64,000 nucleotides of DNA from Pseudochelatococcus lubricantis (GTDB taxonomy: Bacteria; Pseudomonadota; Alphaproteobacteria; Rhizobiales; Beijerinckiaceae): contig NZ_JBHLXC010000002.1 in the NCBI RefSeq assembly GCF_042432495.1, forward strand, positions 744,001 to 808,000, given 5' to 3'. Position 1 is the stretch's first letter; each line of letters starts with the position of its first letter. The notes under the pieces are model-generated. The model saw only the letters and a list, made by a program, of their open reading frames with translations. It was not told where the DNA came from and ran no database searches. The position numbers and the translations under genes are program-made. This document shows positions 25,511 through 34,657 of the stretch, piece after piece.

Positions 25511-25996
25511 TCAGTGGCGCACGACGAGGATCGAGCGTAGCTCGGCCACAAGCTTGTCGTTCTGGTCGACGACGCGGGATTGCTTGACGACGAATTCAAG
25601 CGCGCCGCCCTTCTTCGCGTAGATGTCGGTGATGCGCGAATGGACGGTGACAGTATCTCCCGCGCATACGGACTTGTACCAGGTGAAGCCCTGCTCGCCG
25701 TGGAGCAGCTTGGGGAGCGGGATGCCGAGGTCATCAAGCAGGCTGTCGATGGCGCCGGAATCGAGTTCCGCCGCGAAGAGGAATGTGGGCGGGGCGACCA
25801 GGTCGGGATAGCCCGCAGCCTGCGCGGCACCCACGTCTGTGTAGATCGGATCGGTGGCGCCGATGGCCTTGGCGAAAAAACGGATGCGCGTGCGCTCGAT
25901 CGGCAGGACGGAGGGCGGCAGTTCATGGCCGATCCATTTGGGGTCGATCGGTTGTGGAGCGGTCATCCCGGAAGTGTTCGTGGCGGAAGCGTTCAT
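25511..25996 (-). CDS. MaoC N-terminal-type dehydratase subunit
   Basis: A 161-residue hot-dog protein of the MaoC_dehydrat_N type (RIRFFAKAIGATDPIYTDVGAAQAAGYPDLVAPPTFLF). The HxxxH/D catalytic pair seen in its partner is not evident, so it is probably the substrate-binding, non-catalytic half of a two-subunit enoyl-CoA hydratase. Start at 25996 lies 7 bases after the thiolase stop; a second methionine at residue 11 could also be used. Confidence 0.9.
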   Translation of the reverse strand: MNASATNTSGMTAPQPIDPKWIGHELPPSVLPIERTRIRFFAKAIGATDPIYTDVGAAQAAGYPDLVAPPTFLFAAELDSGAIDSLLDDLGIPLPKLLHGEQGFTWYKSVCAGDTVTVHSRITDIYAKKGGALEFVVKQSRVVDQNDKLVAELRSILVVRH

Positions 25997-26003
25997 GGCG
26001 GTC

Positions 26004-27188
26004 TCACACGCGCTCGTAGAGCGTCACGACGCAGGCGCCGCCGAGGCCGACATTGTGTTGAAGACCGAGGCGCGCATCATCCACCTGCCGCACGCCAGAC
26101 TGGCCGCGCAGTTGCTGGACGAGTTCGGTGCACTGGGCAAGGCCAGTCGCGCCGAGCGGGTGGCCCTTGGAGAGCAGGCCGCCGGACGGATTGGTAACGA
26201 CGCGGCCGCCGTAGGTATTGTCCCCGTCCTCCACGAATTTCTCTGCATCTCCCTCGGCGCAGAGCCCCAAAGCTTCATAGCTGATGAGTTCGTTCTGGGC
26301 GAAGCAGTCGTGCAGCTCGACCAGCCTGATGTCGCGCGGGTCGACGCCCGCGGCGTCGTAGACTTTGCGCGCAGCCGCCTTGGCCATGCCGTAACCGACG
26401 ACTTCCCGCATGTCGCGTGCCTCGAAGGTCTCAGGCCGGTCCGTTTCCATCGCCTGAGCCCGGATGCGCACCTGCGGCGTGAGGCCGAGACGCTGCAGGG
26501 CGCCGGCGGAACACAGGACCGCAGCGGCGGCGCCGCAGGTAGGCGGGCATGCCATCAGCCGTGTCAGGACACCGGGCCAGATGGTCGGGGACGCCAGTAC
26601 CTCCTCCTCCGTCATCACCTTGCGGAACAGTGCGAGGGGATTGTTGGCCGCATGGCGGCTCGCCTTGGCGCGCACCTTGGCGAAGGTTTCGAGGCGGGTG
26701 CCATACTGCTGCATGTGGGCGATCCCGGCGCCTCCGAAGTAGCGCAGAGCGAGCGGTATCTCGCCGTGTCCCACCAGTTCATCGGTCGCGGTATCGAAGC
26801 GGTCGAACGGCGACGGCCGGTCCGTGAACGTGTTACCGATCGCGCCGGAACTCATGTGCTCGAAGCCGAGCGCCAGCGCGACATCCGCCGCACCGCTCGC
26901 CACGGCCTGACGTGCCAGGAACAGTGCCGTCGATCCGGTGGAGCAGTTGTTGTTGACGTTGATGATGGGGATACCCGTCATCCCGACTTCATAGAGCGCC
27001 CGCTGCCCGGCAGTTGAGTCGCCATAGACATAGCCGGCATAGGCTTGCTGCACCTTGTCATAATCTATTTCGGCGTCCGCGAGGGCATGCCGGACGGCTT
27101 CGGCGGCCATCTGCGGATAGGGGGCGTTGGCCCCTGGCTTGGTGAACGGGATCATGCCGACCCCCGCCACGTAAACATCTTGCGACAC
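26004..27188 (-). CDS. Thiolase-family protein (SCP-x/lipid-transfer thiolase type)
   Basis: A 394-residue thiolase, first gene of the catabolic operon. The nucleophile cysteine is in NVNNNCSTGSTALFLARQ, the HDCFAQNEL segment replaces the classical GHP-preceding block, and the C-terminal GGLLSKGHPLGATGLAQC is intact. This subfamily cleaves 3-ketoacyl-CoAs of branched or steroid-like substrates. Together with dehydrogenase, hydratase and SDR it completes a beta-oxidation cycle. Exact substrate unknown. Confidence 0.92.
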   Translation of the reverse strand: MSQDVYVAGVGMIPFTKPGANAPYPQMAAEAVRHALADAEIDYDKVQQAYAGYVYGDSTAGQRALYEVGMTGIPIINVNNNCSTGSTALFLARQAVASGAADVALALGFEHMSSGAIGNTFTDRPSPFDRFDTATDELVGHGEIPLALRYFGGAGIAHMQQYGTRLETFAKVRAKASRHAANNPLALFRKVMTEEEVLASPTIWPGVLTRLMACPPTCGAAAAVLCSAGALQRLGLTPQVRIRAQAMETDRPETFEARDMREVVGYGMAKAAARKVYDAAGVDPRDIRLVELHDCFAQNELISYEALGLCAEGDAEKFVEDGDNTYGGRVVTNPSGGLLSKGHPLGATGLAQCTELVQQLRGQSGVRQVDDARLGLQHNVGLGGACVVTLYERV

Positions 27189-27526
27189 GGTGCAACTCCT
27201 GTTTCAATCGGTCGACCCGGGGTACGCAGTTCATGCTCGACTGCGAAAGGAGGACGCACTGGAACAGGCGGCGTGCGGTCATGCCGGCAGACGCAACAGC
27301 GTGCCGGGCAAGGATGCCTCTCCGACGAGGGTTAGCTCCGGCGGGGAAGCCGGCTCATTCGAGCTCGTCGCGGGAACCGTATGTTTCCTCCTTCCGCAGG
27401 CATTGCATGCTGCGGTTCTTGGCGGATAATGACGCGTGGGGTAGGAGGCGGCGATTGCCAGTCAGGTCGTTTGGATTGCAAAACGCGTCACTTCGCGCCT
27501 CATCACGTCAGCGTCACCGCTGTGTC
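27189..27526. promoter_or_regulatory. Divergent control region between thiolase operon and AraC gene
   Basis: About 340 bases with no convincing gene separate two divergently transcribed units: the seven-gene catabolic operon (minus) and an AraC-type regulator (plus). By position it should hold both promoters and the regulator's binding sites. I see no clear sigma-70 hexamer pair or palindrome. Confidence 0.4.
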
Positions 27527-28597
27527 GTGCATCCACCCGTTACTGTCCCGATCGCGGCCGTAACGGGCATGCTGTCCGGCGTCGCGGCCCAGCAAGAGGA
27601 CCGCTGGCTTGGTGTCCTCGTCGATGAGGCCGGCATCCCGCGCAGTCTGCTGGCGGAGAAAGACGCGCGCGTGACCGGCGACCAGTATGTGAAGCTGTTC
27701 ACGACGCTGATGAACCGGCTCGACGACGAGTGCCTCGGCCTTCTCTCCCGGCCGCTGCGCCGGGGAGGGTTCGCCCTCGTGGCGCGCTCGGCGCCCAGCG
27801 CGCCGTCCCTCGCCGTGGCGCTCGACCGCATCGGCCGTGGTTTCGGGCTGCTGATCGATGACGTGACTTTCGCCGTGGTCCATGACAATTCCCTCACCGG
27901 CCTTGTCCTGTGCCCGCGACCCGGCATGCCGCAGCCGCGCAACTTCTTCTTCGAGCTGCTGCTGCGGGTGTGCTGGCGCCTGCTCGCGTGGCTGCGGGGA
28001 GGGCGATTGCCCGCCAGCCGGTTCGATTTCTGCTTTCCCCGGCCTGACTATGCCGACATTTACGGCGACATCTTCCGGGCGCCCGTGCGCTTCGATCAAC
28101 CGACTGCGGCGGTCTGGCTCGATAGCGCGGCATTGCGCGGACCCGTGCGGCGTGACGCGAACGACCTCGAGGCGTTCCTCGCGTCCTCTCCTGCCAACGT
28201 GGTGCTGCCCTGGCTCGGGGAACGAACGGCAGGCGCGCAGGTCCACGCCCTCCTGCAGCGAACATGTCCTGTCTGGCCCGACCTGCCGGCGGCGGCGAAG
28301 AGCCTCAACATGTCGGTCAGCACCCTTCAGCGACGCCTGAATGCCGAGGGGAAGTCATTCCAGATGCTGAAGGACCAGCTACGCCGCGACCTCGCCATCA
28401 TGCGGCTCGTGACCAGCACGGAGCCGCTTTCGGTGCTGGCGGCAGAGCTCGGATTCGCCGATTGCGCGGCTTTCCAGCGCGCCTTCAAGACCTGGACAGG
28501 CAGCGCGCCGGGCGCCTACCGCCGGATGTTGGAGACGGACGTCCGGCGCGAAACGCCGCCTGCCCTGTCCGCCCGCGTCTCCGCCGGTTCCCGGTAG
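27527..28597 (+). CDS. AraC-family transcriptional regulator (OruR/ArgR-like)
   Basis: A regulator with an N-terminal ligand-binding domain of the kind found in OruR-type AraC proteins and a C-terminal double helix-turn-helix (AAKSLNMSVSTLQRRLNAEGKSFQMLKDQLRRDLAIMRL, split; then LGFADCAAFQRAFKTWTGSAPGAYRR). I place the start at the GTG at 27527 (356 residues, family-like); the frame stays open to 27233 but that part is unconserved. Divergent from the thiolase operon and convergent with a second AraC gene, so it probably controls the adjacent operon in response to a pathway intermediate. Confidence 0.85.
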   Translation: MHPPVTVPIAAVTGMLSGVAAQQEDRWLGVLVDEAGIPRSLLAEKDARVTGDQYVKLFTTLMNRLDDECLGLLSRPLRRGGFALVARSAPSAPSLAVALDRIGRGFGLLIDDVTFAVVHDNSLTGLVLCPRPGMPQPRNFFFELLLRVCWRLLAWLRGGRLPASRFDFCFPRPDYADIYGDIFRAPVRFDQPTAAVWLDSAALRGPVRRDANDLEAFLASSPANVVLPWLGERTAGAQVHALLQRTCPVWPDLPAAAKSLNMSVSTLQRRLNAEGKSFQMLKDQLRRDLAIMRLVTSTEPLSVLAAELGFADCAAFQRAFKTWTGSAPGAYRRMLETDVRRETPPALSARVSAGSR

Positions 28598-28637
28598 AGA
28601 CGGAACGGCGCCGGCGGCGGCTACAGCGCGCTTGCCG

Positions 28638-29696
28638 TCAAGTCTGCATGGGAAGCGCGGAAGCAAAGATGCCGCGGCTCGTCTTCCGGTATGTCGCAGG
28701 CGAAACCCCGGCCACACGCCGGAAGAAGCGCGAAAAACTCGCCGTTTCCGCATAGCCTAGTCTCTCGCCTATCGCGGCGATCGCAAGAGACGAATCCTCC
28801 AGAAGCTCGCGCGCACGTCGCAGCCTCACGTTATCGAGGATTGCGCCGTAACTCGATCCGCACTGAGCAAGGCGGCGATGCAGCGTACGCTCGGATACAT
28901 GTAGCCTGCCAGCGACCTCGACCGCGCTGGGAAATTCGGTCCGTGACTGCATCAGCACCTGGTAGACCCCGTTCACGATGCCGTCGAAATTGGGGCTGGT
29001 TTCGAGCATGTTCTCGCAAAGCCGACGGTAGCTGGCTGCGAGAACCGGATTTGTCATCGGGAGCGGCAATGCCCCCGCGCCGGCCTCGAAGTGAAAGGCG
29101 GTTCGGGACGACCGATAGATGAATTCGGTCTCCCAGCGGCTGTCAAGGTTCATCCAGTTCTTCGGACGGTCGAGGGGGCTCTCCACGTATTTCAGCGGCA
29201 ATCGCTGCTGTCGCAGGTCCCAGAAGAAAGTCGGCACCGAGCCAAGTGCACGCTCATGCATGAACTCACGCATGTCCGCCGGAGTGAACTGGTCGTTCGC
29301 CGTGAAGGCGATGCCGATGCCGTCCCGCTCCACGAGCCGGTACTCCAGCATCGAATAGCCGAGTGCCTGCATCTTGGTGAAAAGGCGCAATCCTTCGGTC
29401 ACGTTTGCGGAAACCAATACGGCCAGCCCGAGCGGTCCGTAGGTGACGAGACTGTAGCGCAAGCCCGCGTGGAACGCTGCTCCTGCGACGTGACCGGTGG
29501 TCTGCAAAAAGAACTTCTCGAAGCGAAGTTCCTGATGTCCGTTCAGCGTGCTCCATGGGTCGTCGAGCACGTTCGGATCAATGCCCGCCGCGGTAATCAG
29601 AGGAATGGGATCCAGTCCGAATTCGATGAGTACCTCGCACATGATCCGGAGGCTCTGATTGGGCAGCCGAATGCTATCGAGACGGTCTACCTGCAT
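28638..29696 (-). CDS. AraC-family transcriptional regulator (second)
   Basis: A 352-residue AraC-type regulator with the same domain plan: N-terminal effector domain (LRIMCEVLIEFGLDPIPLITAAGID) and C-terminal HTH (VAGRLHVSERTLHRRLAQCG; LGYAETASFSRFFRRVAGVSPATYRK). The start at 29696 (MQVDRLD) follows a GGGAGA-type site; a start at 29789 would add 31 residues. It diverges from the ABC importer operon and runs convergently into the first AraC gene with 40 bases between stops, so each regulator faces one catabolic operon. Confidence 0.87.
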   Translation of the reverse strand: MQVDRLDSIRLPNQSLRIMCEVLIEFGLDPIPLITAAGIDPNVLDDPWSTLNGHQELRFEKFFLQTTGHVAGAAFHAGLRYSLVTYGPLGLAVLVSANVTEGLRLFTKMQALGYSMLEYRLVERDGIGIAFTANDQFTPADMREFMHERALGSVPTFFWDLRQQRLPLKYVESPLDRPKNWMNLDSRWETEFIYRSSRTAFHFEAGAGALPLPMTNPVLAASYRRLCENMLETSPNFDGIVNGVYQVLMQSRTEFPSAVEVAGRLHVSERTLHRRLAQCGSSYGAILDNVRLRRARELLEDSSLAIAAIGERLGYAETASFSRFFRRVAGVSPATYRKTSRGIFASALPMQT

Positions 29697-30111
29697 GTCG
29701 GAGGTCTCCCTGCTGACCGGGCTCTCACTATCGGCATCGTGGCAGTTAAAGTCAAATTGTTGGCAGTTGCGAACATTCTCGAACGACATTTTGTTTGCGA
29801 GTATTCCTCAATGAAGGGTCCCTCCAGAGGACCCGAGGAGGAGACAGCAATGACCGCAGCCTGTGCGATCGGGGCATCCCGCGTGATGCCAATTCTCTTG
29901 CGACGATCGGGATTCTAACCAAATCAGCGAGCTTTAGCGCGGACCGCGTTTGCATCGGCAGCATTCCACATCACGGATGCTTCGTGCGGGATCGTGCGAC
30001 GCAATTCATCTCCAACATCTGAATGCTGTTCCGGGGCTATTCCCGGACCAGATGGCTGCCTGTGACTTTCGTTCCAGGACGGGTTCCATTGCATCATCAA
30101 GAGGGAAGAAC
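29697..30111. promoter_or_regulatory. Divergent control region between second AraC gene and ABC importer operon
   Basis: About 415 bases without a supported gene. It should contain the promoter of the importer/ligase operon and the AraC binding sites. It is somewhat less GC-rich around 29740-29810. No operator could be identified with confidence. Confidence 0.4.
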
Positions 30112-31293
30112 ATGAAACGTCGGACATTACTGAAAATGGCGGGCGCCACCGCATTGGCGGGTGTATTTCCCGCGCAGATATTGCGCGCCAGAGAGCCGGA
30201 CGAATTCCATATTGCAGCGATCCTGGCGTTTTCCGGTCCCTACGGGTTGATCGGCACCGACATGCGCAAGGGGGCCGAGCTCGCCGTCGCGCATCGAGGG
30301 GGAAAGGTGCTGGGGAAGTCGATCCGTTTCAGTTGGGAGGATGACGAAACGAAGCCGCAACCGGCGGTGCAGAAGGCAACCCGACTGCTGGCCGGAGGCG
30401 CGCAGACTATTTTCGGTGCCGTAGGATCGGCCTCGACGCTCGCGCTGCAGAGCCTTGCCAACCAGCGCAAGGTGCCGCTTCTGGTTACCATTTCGGCCGA
30501 TGACGCGATCACTAAGCGTAACGGCTCGCGTTACACCTTCCGCACGTCCAATACGCTCGGCATGGAAATCAGGATGTGCGTCGAGTTCGTGAAGACGGCG
30601 GGGCTGAAGAAGATCTACGGTGTGACGGCCGACTATCAGGCCACCCGCGAAGCGTGGGAACAATTTTCGGTGCTCGCTGCCAACATCGGCGTGGAAATTG
30701 TCGGCGGCGATTTCGCCTCCCTCGGCAACCGCGACTATTCCGTCATCATCGACAAGATCGCGAAGACAAATGCCGAGGGGATCATCGTCGTCGCCACCGG
30801 CAACGACGGCGTGACCTTCGTCAAGCAGGCGGGCCAGGTCGGTCTCGGCAAGAGCAAGACAATCTTCGGTCCCGTGCTGCAGGACGAAACATTCGCCGCG
30901 GCGACCGGACCGGCGGCGCTGGGCGTTCAGTCGGGCGTGCGCTACCACTTCAGCATCGACAATCCGCAGAACGGGAAATTCGTCGATGCATACCGCGCCA
31001 TCCACGGCAGCTTCCCGTCGAGTTTCGCGGGCGAGGCCTATGACGGCCTGAGCTGGTGGCTGGACGTCGTCGAATCGACCGACAAGTGGGACATCGAGGC
31101 GTGGGTGAATGCCTTCGAAACCAGCGTCCGGGAAAATTCGCTCGAGGGGCGCAAGGAAATGCGCCCATGCGACCATCAGGCCGCCCAGGCCGGCCTGTGG
31201 GGCGAGGTCGTGCGTGGTGAGGCGCCGTTGCCGGAGCTGACCATGAAGATCACGAACGTTTTCCCGGCCGACAAGCTGTTCGATGCCTGCTGA
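30112..31293 (+). CDS. ABC transporter substrate-binding protein (branched-chain amino acid type)
   Basis: A 393-residue type I periplasmic binding protein of the LivJ/LivK family. It starts MKRRTLLKMAGATALAGVFPAQ, a twin-arginine-like signal (KRRTLLK) that may route it through Tat. The AAILAFSGPYGLIGTDMRKGAELAV opening and GAVGSASTLALQSLANQRKVPLL block are family hallmarks. GAGGGAAG precedes the ATG at 30112. In this catabolic context the ligand is more likely a carboxylic acid or aromatic compound than leucine, since Liv-type receptors are widely used for such substrates; this is inference. Confidence 0.92.
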   Translation: MKRRTLLKMAGATALAGVFPAQILRAREPDEFHIAAILAFSGPYGLIGTDMRKGAELAVAHRGGKVLGKSIRFSWEDDETKPQPAVQKATRLLAGGAQTIFGAVGSASTLALQSLANQRKVPLLVTISADDAITKRNGSRYTFRTSNTLGMEIRMCVEFVKTAGLKKIYGVTADYQATREAWEQFSVLAANIGVEIVGGDFASLGNRDYSVIIDKIAKTNAEGIIVVATGNDGVTFVKQAGQVGLGKSKTIFGPVLQDETFAAATGPAALGVQSGVRYHFSIDNPQNGKFVDAYRAIHGSFPSSFAGEAYDGLSWWLDVVESTDKWDIEAWVNAFETSVRENSLEGRKEMRPCDHQAAQAGLWGEVVRGEAPLPELTMKITNVFPADKLFDAC

Positions 31294-31379
31294 TGGCCCG
31301 CTCAATCGGCCGGTAGGGGTGACAAAGCCGCCGGCCTCTCGCCCGCTCACCGCCATGCCCGTGATCGGAAATCAAACGA

Positions 31380-32237
31380 ATGTCCATTGTCATTATCGGT
31401 CTTAGTCTCAGCTTCCTGCTGTTTCTCCTGGCTGCAGGCCTTACCCTGATCTTCGGGATGCTGGGCGTCATCAATTTCGCCCACGGCGCTCTCTATATGC
31501 TCGGTGCCTACGTCTGCTATAGCGTCGGCGTGGCGACGGGGTCTTTCTGGGGCGGTCTGCTAGTCGCTCCGCTGGTCGTTGCCGCCGTCGGCGCGCTGAT
31601 GGAAACGCTGACGCTCCGGCGTGTCTACGATCGCGATCATATCTACCAGCTTCTGCTTACATTCGGCTTTATCCTGGTCTTCGACGATGTGACGAAGATC
31701 GTCTGGGGCCTCGACTACAAGCAGGTGCCTACGCCGGAAATCTTCTCGCAGCCGATCGAGATGTTCGGCAGCCTGATTCCTTCCTATCGCGTGTTCGTTA
31801 TCCTTTTCGGGACGGCGGTCTCGATCGGCCTATTCCTGGTGCTCGACCGTAGCAAATGGGGCATGGTCATCCGCGCCGCGAGTTCCGATTCCGACATGGC
31901 GCAGGCGCTCGGCATCGACGTGTCGAAGGTGCGCACGGGGGTCTTCGCGCTGGGCGCGGGCCTTGCGGCCGTCGGGGGCGCGATCACTGCCCCGTTGGTG
32001 CCGATCGAGCTCGGAATGGGCTTCAGCATCATCATTGACTGCTTCATCGTCGTCATCATCGGCGGTCTCGGCAACATCCGCGGTGCCATCCTCGCCTCGC
32101 TCGTGATCGGGATGACGCGAGCGGCCGGCTATGCCTACGCCACCGAATGGGTCGAACTCACGACCTTCGCGCTGCTGATCGTAACGCTGATGTTCCGCCC
32201 CGCCGGCCTGTTTAGCTACAAGGGACGCTCGGCATGA
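31380..32237 (+). CDS. livH: Branched-chain-type ABC permease LivH
   Basis: A 285-residue inner-membrane permease with about eight helices. LTLIFGMLGVINFAHGALYMLGAYV and VIIGGLGNIRGAILASLVIG are LivH signatures, the second holding the coupling EAA-like loop. It overlaps livM by 4 bases (ATGA) and belongs to the importer operon following the binding-protein gene after 86 bases. Confidence 0.94.
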   Translation: MSIVIIGLSLSFLLFLLAAGLTLIFGMLGVINFAHGALYMLGAYVCYSVGVATGSFWGGLLVAPLVVAAVGALMETLTLRRVYDRDHIYQLLLTFGFILVFDDVTKIVWGLDYKQVPTPEIFSQPIEMFGSLIPSYRVFVILFGTAVSIGLFLVLDRSKWGMVIRAASSDSDMAQALGIDVSKVRTGVFALGAGLAAVGGAITAPLVPIELGMGFSIIIDCFIVVIIGGLGNIRGAILASLVIGMTRAAGYAYATEWVELTTFALLIVTLMFRPAGLFSYKGRSA

Positions 32238-33190
32238 ACAACCTGCTCCGCAGCCCGTTCCTGACGGGCGCTCTCATGGCCGCCATGATCGTCAGCCCGT
32301 TCTTCCTGTCCGGGGGCGAGGGGGTCAACCTCGTCAGCCTGATCCTGATCTGGGCGCTATTCGCCATCGGTTTCGACCTGATCTTCGGCATGGCCGGTCT
32401 GTTATCCTTCGGGCATGCGGCGTTGTTCGGGAGCGGTGGTTACGCACTCACTTTCCTGACCGTCGGCCACGGCGTCGGCTTCCTGCCGGCGCTGCTGGTG
32501 GCCGCGGCCGTAGGGGCGGCTCTGGCTTTCGGCCTCAGCATCTTCGCGCTCAGGGTGTCGGGGCTGTTCTTCTCGCTGCTGACACTGGCGCTCGCCCAGA
32601 TGGTCTACATTCTGGCGTCCACCCGGCTGCGGGAGTTCACCGGCGGGCTTGACGGCATCCCCGGTGTGCCGCGTCCCGAACTGTTCGGGATCGATTTCTA
32701 CGACAACCACAATTTCTACATTTTCCTGCTCGTCGTGTTCCTGCTTGGCCTCGGCCTCATGGCGCTGCTGCGCGCCTCGCCCTTCGGGCGGTCGCTCAGG
32801 GCCGTGCAGGCCAACGCGGTGCGTGCCGCGCAACTCGGCTACAATGTTCACCGCCTGCGGCAGGTCGCGTTCATCGTTTCGGGGGCCTATGCGGGCGTGT
32901 CGGGCGCGCTGCTGGCTTCGCTGATGTTCTACATCAGCCCGCAGATGCTCCACTGGACGACTTCCGGCGACGTTCTGATCATGACCGTGCTCGGCGGCAA
33001 GGGTACGCTGCTCGGGCCGATCCTTGGGGTGGCGGTGTTCGAGGTGCTGAAGGAGGAACTGAGCCAGTTCACCCAGTACTGGTACGGTATTCTCGGCCTG
33101 GTTTTCATCGTCGCGACCATCTACTTGCAGAACGGCATCGCGGGTCTGTTCCAGCCGCGCGGCGGCGGTCGCGAAGGAGGTTCCCCATGA
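32234..33190 (+). CDS. livM: Branched-chain-type ABC permease LivM
   Basis: A 318-residue permease, partner of LivH. Signatures are FDLIFGMAGLLSFGHAALFGSGGY, LRVSGLFFSLLTLALAQMVY and TVLGGKGTLLGPILGVAVFE. Overlaps livH and livG by 4 bases each, implying translational coupling and balanced subunit supply. Confidence 0.95.
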   Translation: MNNLLRSPFLTGALMAAMIVSPFFLSGGEGVNLVSLILIWALFAIGFDLIFGMAGLLSFGHAALFGSGGYALTFLTVGHGVGFLPALLVAAAVGAALAFGLSIFALRVSGLFFSLLTLALAQMVYILASTRLREFTGGLDGIPGVPRPELFGIDFYDNHNFYIFLLVVFLLGLGLMALLRASPFGRSLRAVQANAVRAAQLGYNVHRLRQVAFIVSGAYAGVSGALLASLMFYISPQMLHWTTSGDVLIMTVLGGKGTLLGPILGVAVFEVLKEELSQFTQYWYGILGLVFIVATIYLQNGIAGLFQPRGGGREGGSP

Positions 33191-33951
33191 GCGGCGGATC
33201 GCTAGCAGGCGGATTGCTACGCTGCGAGAACGTTCAGGTCGCGTTCGGCGGGCTGAAGGCGGTGAATGGCGTGAGCCACGATTTCCTGCCGGGCCGGCTA
33301 TACGGCCTCATCGGCCCGAACGGTGCCGGTAAGACCACGCTGATGAATGCACTTTCGGGCCATGTGACAGTGAGCGCAGGCCGCGTGCATCTGGATGGAA
33401 CGGACGTGACCGACCTGCCGGTCCACGCCCGTGCACGCGGCGGCCTGGGGCGGAGTTTCCAGATCACCAAGATCTTCGCCGGAATGTCGGTGCTGGAAAA
33501 TCTCGAACTCGCCGCCTTCGCGCATCGCTACCGGGTCCAGCCGTTCTGGCTGCCCGTCGGCCGCTTCCGCGGCGTGCGCGAGGCGGCGGAGCGGGTGCTG
33601 GACGAGGTCGGTCTCGCGCGGCTTGCGCACGCGCCGGCGGAGAACCTGTCGCACGGTGATCAACGGGCTCTGGAAGTCGGGCTGACGCTGCTCGGCGAAC
33701 CGCGCGTGCTGCTGCTCGACGAGCCCCTCGCCGGCGTCGGCCACGATCAGGTGGAACGGGCCATCGGCCTGCTCGGGCGCATCGTCAAGAACCGGACCGT
33801 GTTGTTGATCGAGCACAACATGGATGCGGTGATGGAGATCTCGGACGAGATCATCGTGATGGTGCAGGGCCAGATTCTGGCTTCCGGCCTGCCGAAGGAC
33901 ATCCGCGCCAACGCAGCCGTGCGCAGGGCCTATCTGGGGGAAGAGCCATGA
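33187..33951 (+). CDS. livG: Branched-chain-type ABC ATPase LivG
   Basis: A 254-residue ATPase: Walker A GPNGAGKTT, LivG-type signature LSHGDQRALEVGLTL, Walker B VLLLDEPLAGVG and H-loop IEHNMDAVMEIS. The N-terminal CENVQVAFGGLKAVNGV is typical. Overlaps livM and livF by 4 bases each. Confidence 0.95.
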   Translation: MSGGSLAGGLLRCENVQVAFGGLKAVNGVSHDFLPGRLYGLIGPNGAGKTTLMNALSGHVTVSAGRVHLDGTDVTDLPVHARARGGLGRSFQITKIFAGMSVLENLELAAFAHRYRVQPFWLPVGRFRGVREAAERVLDEVGLARLAHAPAENLSHGDQRALEVGLTLLGEPRVLLLDEPLAGVGHDQVERAIGLLGRIVKNRTVLLIEHNMDAVMEISDEIIVMVQGQILASGLPKDIRANAAVRRAYLGEEP

Positions 33952-34649
33952 CGGTGCTCGCGCTGCAATCCTGCGATGTCTTCTATGGCAAGGCCCAAGC
34001 CTTGCATCGGGTGTCGATCGACGTGTCGCAAGGCGAGGTCGTATCGCTGATCGGCCGCAACGGCGCGGGCAAAAGTACCTTGCTCAAGGCGCTGATCGGT
34101 CTCTGCTCCATCGCCTCCGGCCAGCGCCGGTTGCATGGCGACGACGTGACAGCGCTGCGCCCGTATCAGCTCGGCCGGCGAGGTATCGCCTTCGTGCCCG
34201 ATACCCGCCGCATCTTTTCCAACCTGTCGGTGGAGGAAAACCTGCGTATCGCAACAGTCATGGGGCGCACAGGCCGCTGGACCATAGAGCGGGTGTGGGA
34301 ACTCTTTCCGGTACTGAAGGTGCGCGGCATGCAACCGGGCAACACTCTCTCCGGCGGCGAACAGCAGATGCTCGCCATCGGGCGTGGCCTGCTGACGAAC
34401 CCTGACGTCCTGTTGCTGGACGAGCCGACCGAGGGCCTCGCGCCGCTCATCGTCGATCTCCTCGTCGAAGCGATGCGTGTCATCAACGGCGAGGGAATGG
34501 CCATCCTGCTGGTGGAGCAGAACCTGCGCGTGCCGCTGAAACTTGCGCACCGGCAATTCGTCATCGACCACGGCGCCATGCTGTGGAGTGGAACGACAAG
34601 CGATCTGCAAGCCAATCGCGACCGGATCGAATCCCTGATCAGTGTTTGA
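33948..34649 (+). CDS. livF: Branched-chain-type ABC ATPase LivF
   Basis: A 233-residue ATPase with Walker A GRNGAGKST, signature LSGGEQQMLAIGR, Walker B VLLLDEPTEGLAP and VEQNLRVPLKLAHR. It completes a full importer (binding protein plus H, M, G, F). The next gene, a thiolase, starts 8 bases later, tying uptake to catabolism in one operon. Confidence 0.95.
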   Translation: MTVLALQSCDVFYGKAQALHRVSIDVSQGEVVSLIGRNGAGKSTLLKALIGLCSIASGQRRLHGDDVTALRPYQLGRRGIAFVPDTRRIFSNLSVEENLRIATVMGRTGRWTIERVWELFPVLKVRGMQPGNTLSGGEQQMLAIGRGLLTNPDVLLLDEPTEGLAPLIVDLLVEAMRVINGEGMAILLVEQNLRVPLKLAHRQFVIDHGAMLWSGTTSDLQANRDRIESLISV

Positions 34650-34657
34650 GGTGAACC

